From the NCBI RefSeq assembly GCF_000003815.2, contig NC_049996.1, positions 18,231,763 through 18,295,762 of the forward strand: a stretch of 64,000 bases of DNA, in the 5' to 3' direction. A model generated the notes under the pieces. The model was not told where the DNA came from. It saw only the letters and a list, made by a program, of their open reading frames with translations, and ran no database searches. Positions within the stretch are counted from its first letter, which is position 1. The number at the start of each line of letters is the position of its first letter. Source of the DNA: Branchiostoma floridae. Taxonomy: Eukaryota; Chordata; Leptocardii; Amphioxiformes; Branchiostomatidae. The translations under genes were made by a program, and so were the position numbers. Positions 1 to 13,229 of the stretch are shown here, one piece after another.

Positions 1-268
1 ATTCAATCCAGCGTTATGTATATATCACACTCCTTCACATTTGGGAGCACATTGTAATCAAATTAAGCAGTCTGTATGGCAGACTCTGTATATTGTAACT
101 ACTTTACGTTTGTGCCCGCATCTGAACTGTGAGCAGCGACACCTGTCCTGCAGTACAATGTGAACCAGTCAGAATTGCCGTTAAGAAGGTGACAGACGGT
201 CACCGAAACGTTAGAGTGAATAAAGCAATGGTTTCTGAATGAAACCTCACCTGTGTTGGTAGAATCCA

Positions 269-524
269 TAGTTGAAAGGTTTAAATTTTGCTCCAACACA
301 AAATAAGAAAAACTCATTATGAGCCCTCTCTGAATCGTGACGGTGGCAGGTTCCGTCTTCCCCCATCTATGATGGCAGGAAGCTGCTGCATCCTTTGACT
401 TCTGGAACATCAGTGAAGCAAATCGTACATCTGAAGAAGGTTGACGTGCTTGACTGAAAATTTATGGTGAGTTTTTCTGATTTTGTGTTGCACGTTGGAA
501 CAAAATATAAACCTTTCAACTATA
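269..524. repeat. Inverted-repeat (foldback) element downstream of GUK1
   Basis: The arm at about 269-322 is matched, reverse-complemented and imperfectly, by the arm at about 461-524. Both contain the stretch ATAGTTGAAAGGTTT or its complement, and both carry a match to TTTTGTGTTG. This is consistent with a non-autonomous foldback or MITE-like insertion just beyond the kinase polyadenylation site. No coding potential was seen. The rest of 1-550 contains nothing I can name, apart from a short hairpin near 190-215. Confidence 0.5.
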
Positions 525-550
525 AAGAATGGTTGTGTAAAAAGAGTCTC

Positions 551-556
551 TTTATT
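551..556 (-). terminator. GUK1: GUK1 polyadenylation signal
   Basis: TTTATT on the plus strand reads AATAAA on the minus strand, 27 bases past the guanylate kinase stop codon. This gives a very short 3' UTR. Confidence 0.7.
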
Positions 557-582
557 CAGCGATGTCTGTCCGCTGCCCGTAG

Positions 583-3500
583 TTAGTCCTGTGAGCTGGA
601 GTTGACCGTGGTGGCCGAGGCGGCAGGCTTGTCCAGAAAACTGTTCACCACTGATGAGGAGGACCCTGTAGCCATGGCCAAGGGCATCTGGGACTAAAGA
701 GGGGGGGGGGTGATATTACAAGTTAGAACTTAGAAGATGTTGGGAATTTTTCTATCACCAAAACTAGTGAAGAACTTGGTTAATTTAAAAAATACAGTCA
801 TACAAATAAATACACTGTCACATACTAACAAATGTTACAACCAGTTATACCTTGATAAGAAACGGGCTAAATTAACTTACTTTTAGTTTTAAAATCACAA
901 CGTAATACTAACAGGCTTGGCAAGTTATGGCAACTTACATGTACATGATCCCATGTTATCAATGTGTAAAACCTCAAGAATCAACCTTTCAAAACGCACT
1001 TACAGGTCACGTAATATACAATCATGTACTTGCAATCAAGGCAGGGCCATCGTTGCTGAGAAAGACTGTACAATACAAACATAGGCCAGTTGTGCCTATA
1101 AATATAGTAACAGCATTTCAGCATTGACACAAGGCTTGCTGATTCACTCATGCAGAGCAAGTGATGTAATATGCAGAGCAAGCAAGCAATCATATACAAT
1201 ATGCAGAGCTAGTGATGATAAGTGGTAGTGTACAGAGCAAGTGATAACAAGTTATCATCACCAGAACATTAGTGATAACGATAAGTGGCAATATGCAGAG
1301 CAAGCGATAACGAAAGTTCCTACTAGTTATCAGCTGCGTCCAACCTCAGGGTTTGTACTGTTCGTTTTTAACCTCATCGATCGCCTGTATGCAAACAACA
1401 CGATACATGCGCAGTGTGAGATGGTGCATGTAGTGGGAGCCCAGCAGTGTACATGCTACCTCAGGCAATACAGCATGAAACTATGTTGTCAGGTTATATG
1501 ATTTGACTGAAACTTCTGGGCTACTGTCCTGGACTGGGTCTGCAGGCGAACAATACACATGCGCTGTGTGGGATAGTGCACAGTGGGAGCCCAGTGTACA
1601 TGTGTATATGCAACCTTAGGCAAAACAGAATGAGGCTGTGTTGGAAGGTATTATTTGACTGAAACATCTGGTAAACTGTCCTGCATTGGGTTTGTATACA
1701 AACTTGCAGGCACCAATGACCCAACGTACAGGAGTCATGTGTTCATGATATCACACAACTGAAGTAATTGGGTCAGTGATTTTAAAGAAAGTCATAAGCT
1801 TAGTATAGGCATCAAGGTATATTTCTTAAATTCAGTTTTCTTGTGTTGGACTGAATAAATGTTAAAACAGGTGCAGGATGCAACACCACTAATCCTGAAA
1901 GAGATGAAATGCAAATATTTTGGTGCAATGATGCAGTGCTGTGGAGTGCCACCAAAAGGACACACTGGTAAAATACCCAGGCAAATCTTCTCATAGAAGC
2001 TGTAAGGTCAGCCATCAATGAAATACTGCAACAGGGTAAATGGCACTCCACAGCAACATTATTTCAGTTCTACAACAGCCCTACAGTTGCAACTATCAAC
2101 AGCATGCAGCAAACAAGTCCTTTCTGGTCTTCACAACACAGCTTCTGGTATATTCATAAGTATAACCTGTTGCATCCTTCCAGAGCTCATGTATGAATCC
2201 TTAACACACATAATACCGGGGTATATACAAAATATGTAATCTAAAAGCATATCTATCAGGGGAAAACAGAATCAAGGTTAAAACTCTTCCAATTGCATTT
2301 GGCGTGCACTTTGGATATTGTGTTGCAATGGTAGACTAAAGTAAACATCTGAGTATCAGCATGAAAATCTTACAGTAGGTTAAATTCTATCCCTTCCTAT
2401 TATGATTTACACGTCCACAAACAATACTCACTTTAATTAAGATGCCTTTTAATTTCTCGTATGCAACATCCAAGTCATCATTGGTGATGATGTGTTGAAA
2501 ATTTCCTGGTTTTAAACCTGAAAAGACAACAATTAATGGATGTTAGAGTTTACATCGGTTAAGAAAGCTATATCCGCCCACTACTCAAAGGACTGTACCA
2601 TTGGATGTAGCCTTCAACAAAGAAAGCAGCACATTTTTTCGGCCCGTTTTCGGAGGATTTCAGGGCCAAAAAGCAAAAGAGAAATCAGTCGGCATCATCA
2701 GCTAAATCTCTCCTGCATGGCAACTGGCAAAATCATTGGTTTGAGTACCTGATTGCACAGCATTTGAGCTGCTTATGATATACAACCCAATTGCACTCTA
2801 TACATAACATCAAGAAGTAGAAGGTGTACTTTGGGAAACTGGGAACTAATGATTGTTTGTGGCATCACACTCAGGAGAATTCTCTGTTGTCACATCTACA
2901 TTGCCATCTCACCATACTCCAGTTCATTCCTGGCTGCAGACAGTCTCTTCTGAAGAGCCTCCTCCGTCTCTGTTTTTCTGCTTCTCAGCCGCTTCTCCTG
3001 AAGGGCGTAAAACAACAATTTGTCAGTCAGTTTTATACTAGTTAGGGACTTAAATATATCTATAACAACCTAGGGTTACCAAAGAAATCTTTTGGAAGAG
3101 CCTTTAGCAAAATCTACATGAACTGTGACATAGATTCTGATAACTAAAATTTGTCTTTAACCAATTCTGTGGTCAAAGACAGGAACTAGCCACAATGTCT
3201 TTTGATTTTCATTTCCAAGATTTTCAATTTTCAAATTTGTTTTTCAACTTGTTTATTGGCAGGACAACTTTCTTCAATAGAACCGCTAACATGCATTGGC
3301 ATAATACCGGTCATAAGCCTTATACCGTCGATTAAAAATAGTGGAACTTAAAGAGATCTACACATGCAACAATAGTTATTTCTGAGGTATGCACACTTCA
3401 GACATCTAGGTGTCAAATACATAATTTACAAAGCATCGATAACAATGCATTCGAAGACAACAAGGCCAAAAGTTTTCAGGTCATTTTCGGGGCAGGCGAG

Positions 3501-6055
3501 CTCGTCGTGGGACAAACACACTGTCACGTTCATCGCCAGATTTGTAGATAATAATCACATGTGCTCAAGGCACAAGACGAGCATGATTCAACAGCAATCT
3601 TGAATTTCTTTTGGTGACCTACAACTCGTGTAAAAGTGCGAGGAACCGTTGCATAATAGCCCGGATCTACGGCTGAATGGGTCAAATTGAACGTACGCCG
3701 CCATTTTCCCGCCATTTTTAATGCTACAGCCAGCAGTAAAGTTTTACGTCATAGCGGTTGTGACGGACCAAAATTAAATGAAAATTCTTGTCAGTATACG
3801 CCCATTTTCTCATGACTTTTTGTATGCTCATGCAGATTTTTGTTTTGTGCAACTACTAACAGGAAAGAAAGGAACAACAGAGGATGAATAAAGGTACATA
3901 GCGGCAGTTAATTGTGCCGTGTTTCGTTCGACCGGTATAGTGCACCCCCTTCCAACACGCGCCCGTTCTCCGTGCAATTCCGCGGTGTGTTCCAATTACG
4001 ATATTATGTTTTTAGCAGGACCAGAGAGACAAAATATTTTTCACAGAAGAAGTGGCAAAGGTAAGCTGTAACTGTACAGCACGATGTAACTGGAGAAAAT
4101 GATGCGTTGATCATTTGCCAAATTAGCATTGCTTGAGAAATTGCAGTAAACCGACCGGTATTATGCCAATGGATGTTATACATAATGACAATCTTCTTTG
4201 ACAATCTTCGTTCTACAATGGCCAAACATCATTTTCTTCTTCATTCATTACTCACCAGCACATCTATACTGGGAGGCTTGATGAAGATGTAAACAGCCTC
4301 CAGACTGGCCTTCTTCACGTTCCTGACCCCCTGGGTGTCGATGTCCAGGATGGGGATCACGTTGTTACTTTGTACCTCCTCAAGCGCCTTCTTACTGTGG
4401 GGGGAAACAGTGCTTTTTAGGTACTATCATCATTAAACTTAAGTTGTTTCTCAGATTTCCAATCACAAATTATGAAGAAAAGTTAGAATAGAAACAAGAG
4501 TAGACTGTACAGTATCTCAGAACTTCACCGATAATTCTAGAGGCTGTAAAAAATCTATTGACATCTATATTTTAAAACGCCAAATAATAGATACTCGAGC
4601 AACTGGATACAATTTTGGGAACAATCAGACACCATCCGCTGTCTTTCGTCAGTAACACTGACAAATGACAGCAGAATTGCTATCTGAAACATCTGACCAT
4701 TTCCAAAATCATATCTGAGTTGCTTGAGTAAGTATTATTGAGTATCTTATCACCTGGATGACCTTCATTGACGTCTATGCTCTGTAGTAAAGCATGTCAG
4801 ACCAGAGTCCAAACTTATTGGTGAGTCGCGGTAAATGACTTTTGTAGGGGGGTCTGGGGGCATCGACCCTCCATGGTGCAGAGTTTTTGATGGTTTTGAG
4901 TTAAAACAGTGCATTCTAAGGTATCCCAAGAGGCAAAAATACTGTTACAGATGTCACAGTAGAAGGTTGTGACCACAGATGACCTGGTAGCCTCCCTGGT
5001 CAATCAGAATTTTATGCTTGTCAGAGGATTTTCTCCCCAAAATAGGGCGTCCAGGGGCATCAAATTTCTTGTTATTCTAAGAAAAGTGCATCCAGATGAT
5101 GCGTTGACGAATGCCTGACTAAAAGCCTGCATACCAACCTTGTTCCATAAATGTTCCCAGAAAACTCGGCCCATTCCAGGAAGTCTCCCTGCTTGATGTT
5201 CTCCTGGAACTGGTCCCTGTTGATGAAGTGGTACTCTGGGAAAAACAAAATCGGTAGCAGAAATAATCAAATCTAAATATGAAAAAATTTTGTAATATAC
5301 TGTGTATAGGCATTCACATGCCCAACCTGTGGCAGACTGTGCAGAAGTGAAGCGGGTTTAGTTGCACATCGCCGAGTCCATCTGTCAGTGAACTGATTGT
5401 CCGACAGGATGACAAGGACAAGAAGAAGAATAGGAATTCATAAAGAATGCATAAGTAACAGGTTGTTTGTTTGTTTATTTAGATCTCCATTAGAATGTAC
5501 AACTGGCATGTAAATTCTATTCTTCCTGCATGGAGACCTAACAAAAGGTCATTGCTAACTACGGATTAGGTGTTATACTGGTAATAGTTTCCCCTTACCT
5601 CTTCCATTCAGCTCCCCTGGTCGAGGTTGTCTTGTGGTGTCTGCAGAGGAAGCAGAGAAGCCTGCTGAGTGCAATGTGACATAACAGCATTCGAAATGAC
5701 TACAGTACAGTTTCACTAACTCCTAGCATTTAATTCTGGGATAAGCTGTCTTTGTTTTTATCTATCTATGGACAATATCATGATGTGGCAGAGACTGTCA
5801 TTCTCTAATAGGACTGTTTAGCCAAAGTCGAAGCTGTAGGGCTGATATCTATTAAGCTTTTGCCATTGTCATTATTGACCGAAGGTGGCCATATGAATCT
5901 GGAAGAGATTGATGTAACACCCTACTACAGTGTGTATACCCACGTGAGACGCTGAGCTGGAAGACCCCCGGGAACTCCTTGAGGAGTTTGTTGTAGAGCG
6001 TGGACTTGCCGCTGCCGGAGGGGCCGCAGATCACCACAGGTCGGGGCAGCGCCAT
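583..6055 (-). CDS. GUK1: Guanylate kinase (7 coding exons, 223 aa)
   Basis: Catalyses GMP + ATP to GDP + ADP in the cytosol (family knowledge). Coding exons in transcription order are 6055-5944, 5640-5599, 5235-5139, 4394-4256, 2997-2913, 2517-2432 and 693-583. All junctions are GT..AG, and the total is 672 nt with no frame break. Exon 1 encodes the P-loop GPSGSGKST (residues 11-19). Exons 1-2 give the GMP-binding SVSHTTRQPRPGE segment, and exon 4 gives ILDIDTQGV and IFIKPPS. Exon 5 has RKTETEEALQKRL, and exon 6 has NDDLDVAYEKLKGIL. Vertebrate GUK1 is about 197 aa; the extra length is a Ser/Thr/Ala-rich C-terminal tail encoded by the last exon. I chose the start at 6055 because it matches the usual N-terminus (M-x-x-P-R-P-V-V). 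An in-frame ATG at 6103 exists, but a likely splice acceptor between them (AG at 6089-6088) suggests that the upstream part is intron and 5' UTR. Confidence 0.95.
1140..1690. repeat. Two local tandem repeats in the last GUK1 intron
   Basis: About 1150-1310 holds several short units built on GCAGAGCAAGTGAT. About 1350-1520 is repeated in diverged form at about 1520-1690: both units contain GTGGGAGCCCAG, then GGCAA(T/A)ACAG, then TTTGACTGAAAC. The period is about 165 bp. No coding role is evident. Confidence 0.55.
4591..4735. mobile_element. Foldback MITE (CAACTGGATA...TATCTGAGTTGC family)
   Basis: The left arm has GAGCAACTGGATACAATTTT and the right arm has its complement, AAAATCATATCTGAGTTGCT. 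The centre is an inner hairpin around CGCTGTCTTTCGTCAGTAAC. Related halves occur at 8805-8840, 8950-8985, 17310-17345, 27860-27950, 35940-36090 and 40305-40375, so this is an interspersed family in the window. Confidence 0.6.
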
Positions 6056-6257
6056 GCCAGGTACGTACGTACGCAGGAACAAACGGGCTGGAACACAGGT
6101 CACAGGTCAAATGATATATCCAAAAATTAGCTTGCTAAAATCTACTGCTAAACAAGAGATTTTTCTGCACGATAATAAAACTTGGAAAGGGTACGTAATC
6201 AGGAATAAACGGGCTGAAAAACACACAGGTGCAAAGGTCAAATGTTTTATCGACTAA

Positions 6258-6466
6258 GGTGCGGTCACATAGGTCAAGCGATCGTCGTTCAGCTTTGATG
6301 CCATAAGATTTTCAAAAAGGCCCTAACAGAACCAGCCACTGACATGGATCCAAAACAGCATTTTGTGTACCAAGACAGTTGAACTTTGCTGAAGATGTAC
6401 ATTTCTGTCCGCCAAAATGCCCGTAGTTAGCAATCGTATGAAATCGCACGGCCTATGTGACTACAG
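6258..6466. mobile_element. MITE with GTGCGGTCACATAGG terminal repeats
   Basis: GTGCGGTCACATAGG near 6259 is mirrored, imperfectly, by CGGCCTATGTGACTACAGC near 6450-6466. No open reading frame lies between them. It sits in the 5' intron of GUK1. Confidence 0.5.
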
Positions 6467-6524
6467 CTGCTGTAACCTGTGAACTTCAAAGTTGTAAGTC
6501 ACTTGTAATCAGTTCTTAGGAACA

Positions 6525-6690
6525 ACTCTAACCGAAGCTTTGTATTTTCACTTGAGTGAAGTGAGGAAAGTTGTGCTAAGTGCCTTAAATGCCAAGGGCA
6601 CAAGATCGGTGGCACATTCACGGATTCAAACCCAGAACCCCTTTTATGAATCCAACACCCTGCCGATTGCGCCACACGACTTTTCACTGC
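6525..6690 (-). mobile_element. tRNA-related SINE-like element, copy 1
   Basis: On the minus strand the element begins with a tRNA-like head. A degenerate A box lies around GTCGTGTGGCGCAATCGGCA, followed by a B-box-like GGTTTGAATCC. It continues into a body containing CACTTAGCAC and CTCACTTCACTCAAGTG. The same head and body recur at 12785-12937 and 61858-62052, and in truncated form near 38925-39030, which identifies it as a dispersed family. Confidence 0.6.
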
Positions 6691-7401
6691 ATCTCAGGTT
6701 TGCTAGCATGATTAAATCTCACTTATAGCAGCCCGCCTAACATCCGCCGGCCAGTTACAGCCCCGGACAGCAGAGTTTGTGTTACACATACTAAAGGTTT
6801 GCCATTACAAAGGACATGCCATACTGACCTTGGGAATGAAAACTTCCCTCCCAGGGACTGCAGCCTATGCCAGATACCCTCAGGTTTTAGAAGGCTTTTC
6901 GATTGATTCTCTGGAAACGTTAAGTACCCATACACCCATTAGACTAAGAGGCTATCCCAGCTGAGAGCACGGCTCCACTGAGACTAACAGCCATTACCAG
7001 CTCATCCCCACACTAATGTGGCATGGAGAAACACTTTACAAGGCTTGTTTTCCACATGTGTCAAAGTCCTTCAATGTTAGAAGGTTTAGAAGACTCTATA
7101 CAGGGCAGGTCTAGGTTAAGATATTGTTTGTCATAACAAAGTGTCAAAACACAGTCTCAAATGTTCTGTCTTATGCTCAGTGATGCAAGAAGCAGTGACT
7201 CAAGATTTTGGGTTGCTTCAGTAACTGTTTTCTTGTGTTATATTTGTAATCATGTTATCTCTCTGCTTGGAGAATAAGATATTACACGGATTTTTAAAAG
7301 GAGTAACAAAGGTTGATGCTCCCCCATGCCCTGACCATACCACCCCTTACCCTGGGGAGTTTAAGATACTCTGACAAGCATGAAATCTTAATTGACCATG
7401 G

Positions 7402-7725
7402 CAGGGATAAACAAGTCCACTAGCCCTATTGTCCAGGGCAAGTGAAAGTGCTGTTCGGGCAAGTGCATGTCCTACCCCACTTGTCCGATCGGGTAAGTAA
7501 GATTTTTCCATCGATTTTAGTGCAATTTTGATATACTTGTTACTTTTTACAGTCATGACATCAAGCAATTGTCTACAGAGAATTCCATTGCTGGAAGTGA
7601 AAATGCATATACTAGTAACAGTGACATTTGAATTTTGGGCAAGTGAAAAATTTTTTCGGGCAAGTACATTTTTTATGTGTTTGCCCGATAGGACAAGTGG
7701 ATTTTAGAAAACTTGTTCAACCCTG
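7402..7725 (+). mobile_element. Non-autonomous DNA transposon, CAGGG termini, copy 1
   Basis: Starts CAGGGATAAACAAGTCCACT and ends with TTGTTCAACCCTG, an imperfect inverted repeat. Inside are repeated motifs of the type CGGGCAAGT / ACTTGTCC. The element at 9905-10230 is the same family in opposite orientation and of similar length (324 and 326 bp). Termini of the CAGGG type suggest hAT, but I found no clear 8-bp target duplication. Confidence 0.65.
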
Positions 7726-9345
7726 CAGGGATGCTACTACTTGTACTAGCCTAAGGTTACATATGTACAGTCTTAAAACTGTGACCTGTCTGACAGAACA
7801 TTTGTCCCTCAGGAAGCCTTAGAGTACTAAATAAGATTCCTGGAAGGGGGCATCCCCATCTGTACCCCCTTCAAGTTCAACCCCATTGCCCGCTAGGTCA
7901 CTCCACTTAATCGCAGTGCTCTCCTAGACACCTCCATGGATACTGATTCTTCCATAGACATGAAGTTTACCTCAGTCTGTACCAGCTGGAAGATTCTCAT
8001 GGGGCTCGATTCTCCCCCTGACAACTGCCAGGTCTGCTGAAATATGCTTGCCAATCTTAATTTGTCTGGAACGAGTCTATGGATTATTTTTTTACATCGA
8101 CCACAACCTCAGTCTGTTACCGCAACAACTTTCCAAGTAGAGTTTGATGGTGAAAATTGTGATCTTTTGCTTATATGCCGTCTTTTTCTGTCAGCTATCC
8201 CCGCCTTGTCTTTTGAGGCTCCGATCGGCAGCAGAGGTTGCTGGGGATAGCTTACAAACTAGACTTTAACCCCTGCCCACCCTACATCTGCTATAAAGAA
8301 TACAAATTTAGTGCACAGATAGTTAAGTGTGGACAAACTTAAGGACTCCACAAAATTTGAGCCTCAGAATGTATAAGAAACAGTGTTTCAGAGAATTTTA
8401 AAATTTTCCATGGAAGGATTTCCCCAGACCCCCTACAGTACTTGTATCTGCCTCACCTGCCACATGGTAAGAAATTTGGACCCACTTTGACAAAACCCTA
8501 GCTAAAAGCCTGATACTACACATACATGTACAAGGTACTGAAAGGCCTTCCATTGAGGTAGAACACAATTGAAATGTCAGTTCCAGTTGGCACTGTGTCA
8601 CCAAGAGCTGACTGCTGTACACACACACACCTCTACACTTCATTCATCGCAACTTTAGAGAGAAGCGGACTGCATTTTGTCTGCCCGCTGACAGGGTTAT
8701 CAGTTCATTGTTCTGTTCATTAGTGTACAATAGGAACAGATGGGGCCACAGTTATAGTTATGATAACTTATACAGCCTGAACATGAATTATCCAAAAAGC
8801 TGAGTTACTCAAACAACTGGATGTGATTTTGGAAACATGAATGACTTCCTCACTATTGTGGCTCTTGGTCTTACTAAGTAAGCATAACAATACCACAACT
8901 GAATCATGAAACCAAAACTGATCATGAATGACCCAAAAAGCTGAGTTACTCAAGCAATGGATATGATTTTGGAAACATGAATGACTTCCGCACAACTGTA
9001 CATATGGCTCTTACTAATCATAACAATACCACAACTGGCAAAACCTGTGGTCTTACAACAATAAGGAATGAAAGACAATCTACTGTATGCAAAACACAGG
9101 CCCACAACACAGCTGTGATTGTACTGTATTACAAAAGTGCAATGACAGGACAGGACAAGTCTATCATTGTATCAATACATTTGTTGAGAAGCAGTTCAGG
9201 GTCACTGATAATTTATGGACAATCTCTTGGTCAATTTTACACTCAACAAATCTCTTTATTCATGAATGTCACCTGGGATTAAGAAAATACGAAATTGCAA
9301 TTGATCATCTACCTAAGGGCCATCTTTAGTGACAGCACTAACCAC

Positions 9346-9450
9346 TAGCCTGGGTACCATCCGTATTCTACCGGGGCTCCTTACACTTGCTATTTAGGGA
9401 AGTGAGTGTAAGGAGCCCCGGTAGAAATATAAAGGATGGTACCCAGGCTA
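9346..9450. mobile_element. 105-bp near-perfect foldback MITE with 8-bp target duplication
   Basis: The element begins TAGCCTGGGTACCATCC and ends with its complement, GGATGGTACCCAGGCTA. The arms continue through CTACCGGGGCTCCTTACACT. The direct repeat CTAACCAC flanks it on both sides (9338-9345 and 9451-9458). Eight-base target duplications are typical of hAT transposases. A diverged single arm of the same family appears near 12163-12200. Confidence 0.8.
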
Positions 9451-9904
9451 CTAACCACAGCAGAGATGGGGATATGAAAGCTTCTTTTGAAACCTTTATG
9501 ACACTAAACAATCAGACAACAAAGCTCGCATCAAAATGGACACATGGGCTGAATAGGGAAGAGCAATTAAACCTGGAAACTGGTCACATTACTGGTGGTC
9601 CTGTCCAAAAAAAAATCACGTACATGGCTCAGCCAGAAATGGGAATACAAACACACACGTCATCCTGTGCACATCAGCTTATGATTTTTACTGTATGATT
9701 CATAGTTGCAAGTTGGTACCCCTGGGTACTACACAAATACGAATTACAAAGGAAATCAAATGCAGCATCATCTATCAAACATTATATCAAAGGCACATAG
9801 TCTTTCAGCCTCACCGGTCTCTCACTACAAACGTTAACAATAACATGGCTTCAGCATTCACTACATCGTATGGATCCTAAAAGGAAATCACTAATGCCTC
9901 AACC

Positions 9905-10230
9905 CAGGGTTAAACAAATTTTCTAAAATTTACTTGTCCTATCGGGCAAGTACATTGAAAATTCACCAAACCAACTTTTCACTTGCCCAAAATTTCAATG
10001 CCATATTTTTTGCGGGTTCACTAATAAATTACGGGATTAGTCTGATAACTAAGACCATTTCAGAGGTTTTTGTGCCTCTTTACTTGACAATAAACTGGAG
10101 AAAAACAACAACAAAAGCCTCAGCACATGCAACTGGCAAGGATTTAGTGGGAAGGGGTTGCACATGCACAAGCATGATAGGCACTTTCACTTGTCCGGGA
10201 CAATCGGACTAGTGGACTTGTCCAACCCTG
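9905..10230 (-). mobile_element. Non-autonomous DNA transposon, CAGGG termini, copy 2
   Basis: Reverse-oriented relative of 7402-7725. It starts CAGGGTTAAACAAATTTTC and ends ACTTGTCCAACCCTG, and shares the inner motifs GTCCACTAGTCCGATTGTCC and CTATCGGGCAAGTACATT with the other copy, allowing for strand. Confidence 0.65.
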
Positions 10231-12784
10231 CAACCACTTTCACTTTCTACTATTCATTCACGCCATAACAGTTACTATCAATACAAATATACAACAAAAC
10301 CTTATAGCTTAAATACACGTTACACAGTACCCCAACTTCCTTTAACAGTGAAACATCTAGCTGCTACTGCTCCCGATACATCTGCCCAATTCTCCACACA
10401 TTCCTATTCAGCCCTTTGGGTTGCCAGACAACACGGGCCCCAAAAAGTAAACCTTCCATATCCTCCACATGTACACATATGCCTGGTCCTGTAATGCCTT
10501 AAATAATTCAAGAAGAATCAAATCAGGAGAGACTAGTTAACAGCACTACTGGAAACTCACCTGTGAATAAAAGAATGCAGGTCTTTCCTGAACAACTTGC
10601 ACAACTACAAGTGTTATTCACCTGAAGAGTATGCCAGTCTACAGAATATCCACCTTTTATATGTAGTCTGTCAGCTGCAGATGATGATGGGAATGAATGG
10701 ACTGTACCACTTCTACATGAGGGGGAGGTGATAGGTTGTTATCTAATCTGTTTGCGTGATCATTTAAAAATATTTTGAAGCTTATTGCTACTTACGGCTA
10801 TTTTAGTGTCTTAAAGAGTTTTAAGAAATGTAAGATCTTGATATTAAAGTCAGTATAGATTTAGATGTCTAATTGTAATAATTAGTTTTATCTGAATATT
10901 TCATGACAGATCCCCCTCATACACATTACAATATTAATAGGATGTCCTAATTGGAAATTCCCCATGACGTCAACTGTAACTGAGGGAAAGACCAAGCCAA
11001 TCCTGGCAATCTCTAATCTAACGTTATGTGATGTAATGGGGAAACTGAAAGTGAAAGCAGTTGATTAAGTTATAGTTGTTCTTGGTTGGGAAAAACAGAA
11101 AAGCTTATTAATAAGCATATTATAGATAAAAATTCATGCTAAAATGATACCTAACACAAGTAGATCTAACACTAATAAAACAGTGGAATCAAACAGAAAA
11201 GTCAACAGAAAAAAAAATGATCACTTTTCTGGTCTAGGGGAAAAGATCACCATCTAGAAGAAAGATATGAAAATCAAGAAAATTTGATGTGTTACTTTTT
11301 GTCAGTCCCAATTGGACACATATACCTTGTTCATAATAGCTTCTTTGAAAGACAGAAGGTACCAGTATTCCCTTATAATATCATAACTTGTATCTAGTTG
11401 TAGTGTTGTAATATTGAGGGTTAAGAATTGTCTTAAAACAGCCTAGATGGAAGTACTAGTAAGAACAAGAAAGGAGCTGAGCACCAGGCAGTCCTGTCCT
11501 AATGAGTCTGTAATTCACTAGTAGTAGTACCATAGGGACTTCATTATCCATTAATGCTGTACATTGGGTAATCCACCTGAGCACATGGCTGACACGGTAA
11601 GTTACAGGACAGTAAGTTTGAAAGTCAAACCAAGGATAGAGTTGTACAGATCTGTAAGTGTAAGATACAGATTGTGGCCATGAGCAGATACAAAATTTGA
11701 ACACACAACTACAAAAGGGGAAATGATATCCTGGTGGTTTCATATTAGTAATTTCACAGTCACCTCCTTGCCACGACTCAAAACCACCTTTGTAAAACCC
11801 TGTATGGCAGTTGAACTAGTACTGTCAACACTACTTTCTCCCCAAAATTAAATTAAAACCCTGTAAACATTTCACATTTTACCGTAATTACTGAGTACTA
11901 TACGATCGTTTGGAGCTCTGTTTGCAGTTGGTGACTGTTGACTGACATATATATATATATCATACAGTATAAATCATACAAAAGATTTAAATCTTGATAT
12001 AAAAACTTGAGTGACATGTGTTACCACATACCAGTAGCCACCTGTACAATGTTGTAGCATCACCTGGAGTAATTAGTATCAACTGACAGCAGTGACGTGT
12101 TATAGTATGTGCGTCATACAAAACTGGTACTGCAACTTTTAAAGTACTGGTACTAAGTGGTAGCCTGGGTGCTATCCCATTTACTACCAGGACTCTTATA
12201 CTTAAGCTTGGTTCCCTAGAATTTTAGTAGAAAAAACCTTTCTCTAGCCAGTAAGGTGAATCAACAAATAGAGTTTTATGAGCTCACTGCAAACTAACTG
12301 TGAATTTGAAGTCTGCCTTACAACTTCATTTACAATACTGTGTTTGCTTTATTGTCGAGTATAGCAATCAACTCCATACGCCATGTCACTGTTAGTACTA
12401 GTAGTAGGTCGTTTATTTTGTACTTTTGTAAGGTTTTCTGTAAGATTTTGAAATGCCCTTCATCCTACTCCTAGTACAGTTTATATTGTTTTTCTGTGCT
12501 TCCTGTTTCTGAATAGGCTGATTCATTATTACTATTAGCTAATGATACCCTTCTTTCGCTTCCAGTTCCAATTTAAATTAGTGTCATATTACAACTGATG
12601 CTCAAGTCCTTTGAACTTTATATAGATTACTCCTAAGTTGGCCTGACACTGACAGACATTTACCGCAGCCAGCGAAAACACGTGTATACAGACTACCTAC
12701 CATCCTTTCTTTCTTTCTTCCGATCATTTTCTTATTGATTGTAGCACAGTCTTTATTTAACGTCTTATCTGAGGAACATCCCTA

Positions 12785-12937
12785 GCCAAAGCTAGGTACT
12801 CATTTTCATCTGAGTAAAGTGGGGAAAGTCGTGTAAAGTGCCTTTCCAAGGACACAAGATTGGTGACACGGTAGGGTTCGAACTCGGGACCAGTTTCGGG
12901 CCTGAGCCCAACGCGTTGCCGCTGCGCCACCGATCCC
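12785..12937 (-). mobile_element. tRNA-related SINE-like element, copy 2
   Basis: On the minus strand an A-box-like TGGCGCAGCGGCAACGCG is followed about 35 bases later by a B-box-like GAGTTCGAACCC. The body then matches the copies at 6525 and 61858 (GGCACTTTACACGACTTTCC). It is not a tRNA gene: the cloverleaf is not maintained and the body is SINE-like. Confidence 0.65.
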
Positions 12938-13229
12938 AAAAGGTACCAAGTTGGTAAGTGCTACAGGTGATCGGATAACCATATGGCGTTATATAAACAA
13001 AGGTAAACATTTAGACTTGACACCGATGACAATTTTCTACCAATATAAATTAATTTTACCTAGCATCTACTACAGCTGGCCTGATAGTTGCCAGGGTGGG
13101 GTCATTAACCCCAGAGATTTCGGTACCAAGTTGGTACAAAGTACAGAGGATCAGAAGACCGAGTTCTAGTAACGTTATGTAAGCAAAGGGGAAGGTTTAA
13201 ACTTTGAACTGATGATAGTTTCGACCATG

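Noticed and set aside
3690-3720. Pair of CCGCCATTTT motifs (YY1-like) inside GUK1 as an internal promoter
   Set aside because: There is only motif resemblance, with no exon, CpG patch or donor nearby to support a start site.
5852-6103. Upstream start (ATG at 6103) for guanylate kinase
   Set aside because: It adds 16 residues unlike the family, and a plausible splice acceptor lies between the two ATGs. The start at 6055 fits the known N-terminus.
12757-13010. Possible tRNA genes at the B-box sequences (also 6600, 14810, 15080, 54070, 55870, 62000)
   Set aside because: The A and B boxes are present, but cloverleaf stems are not maintained and the sequences continue into repeated SINE or LTR bodies.
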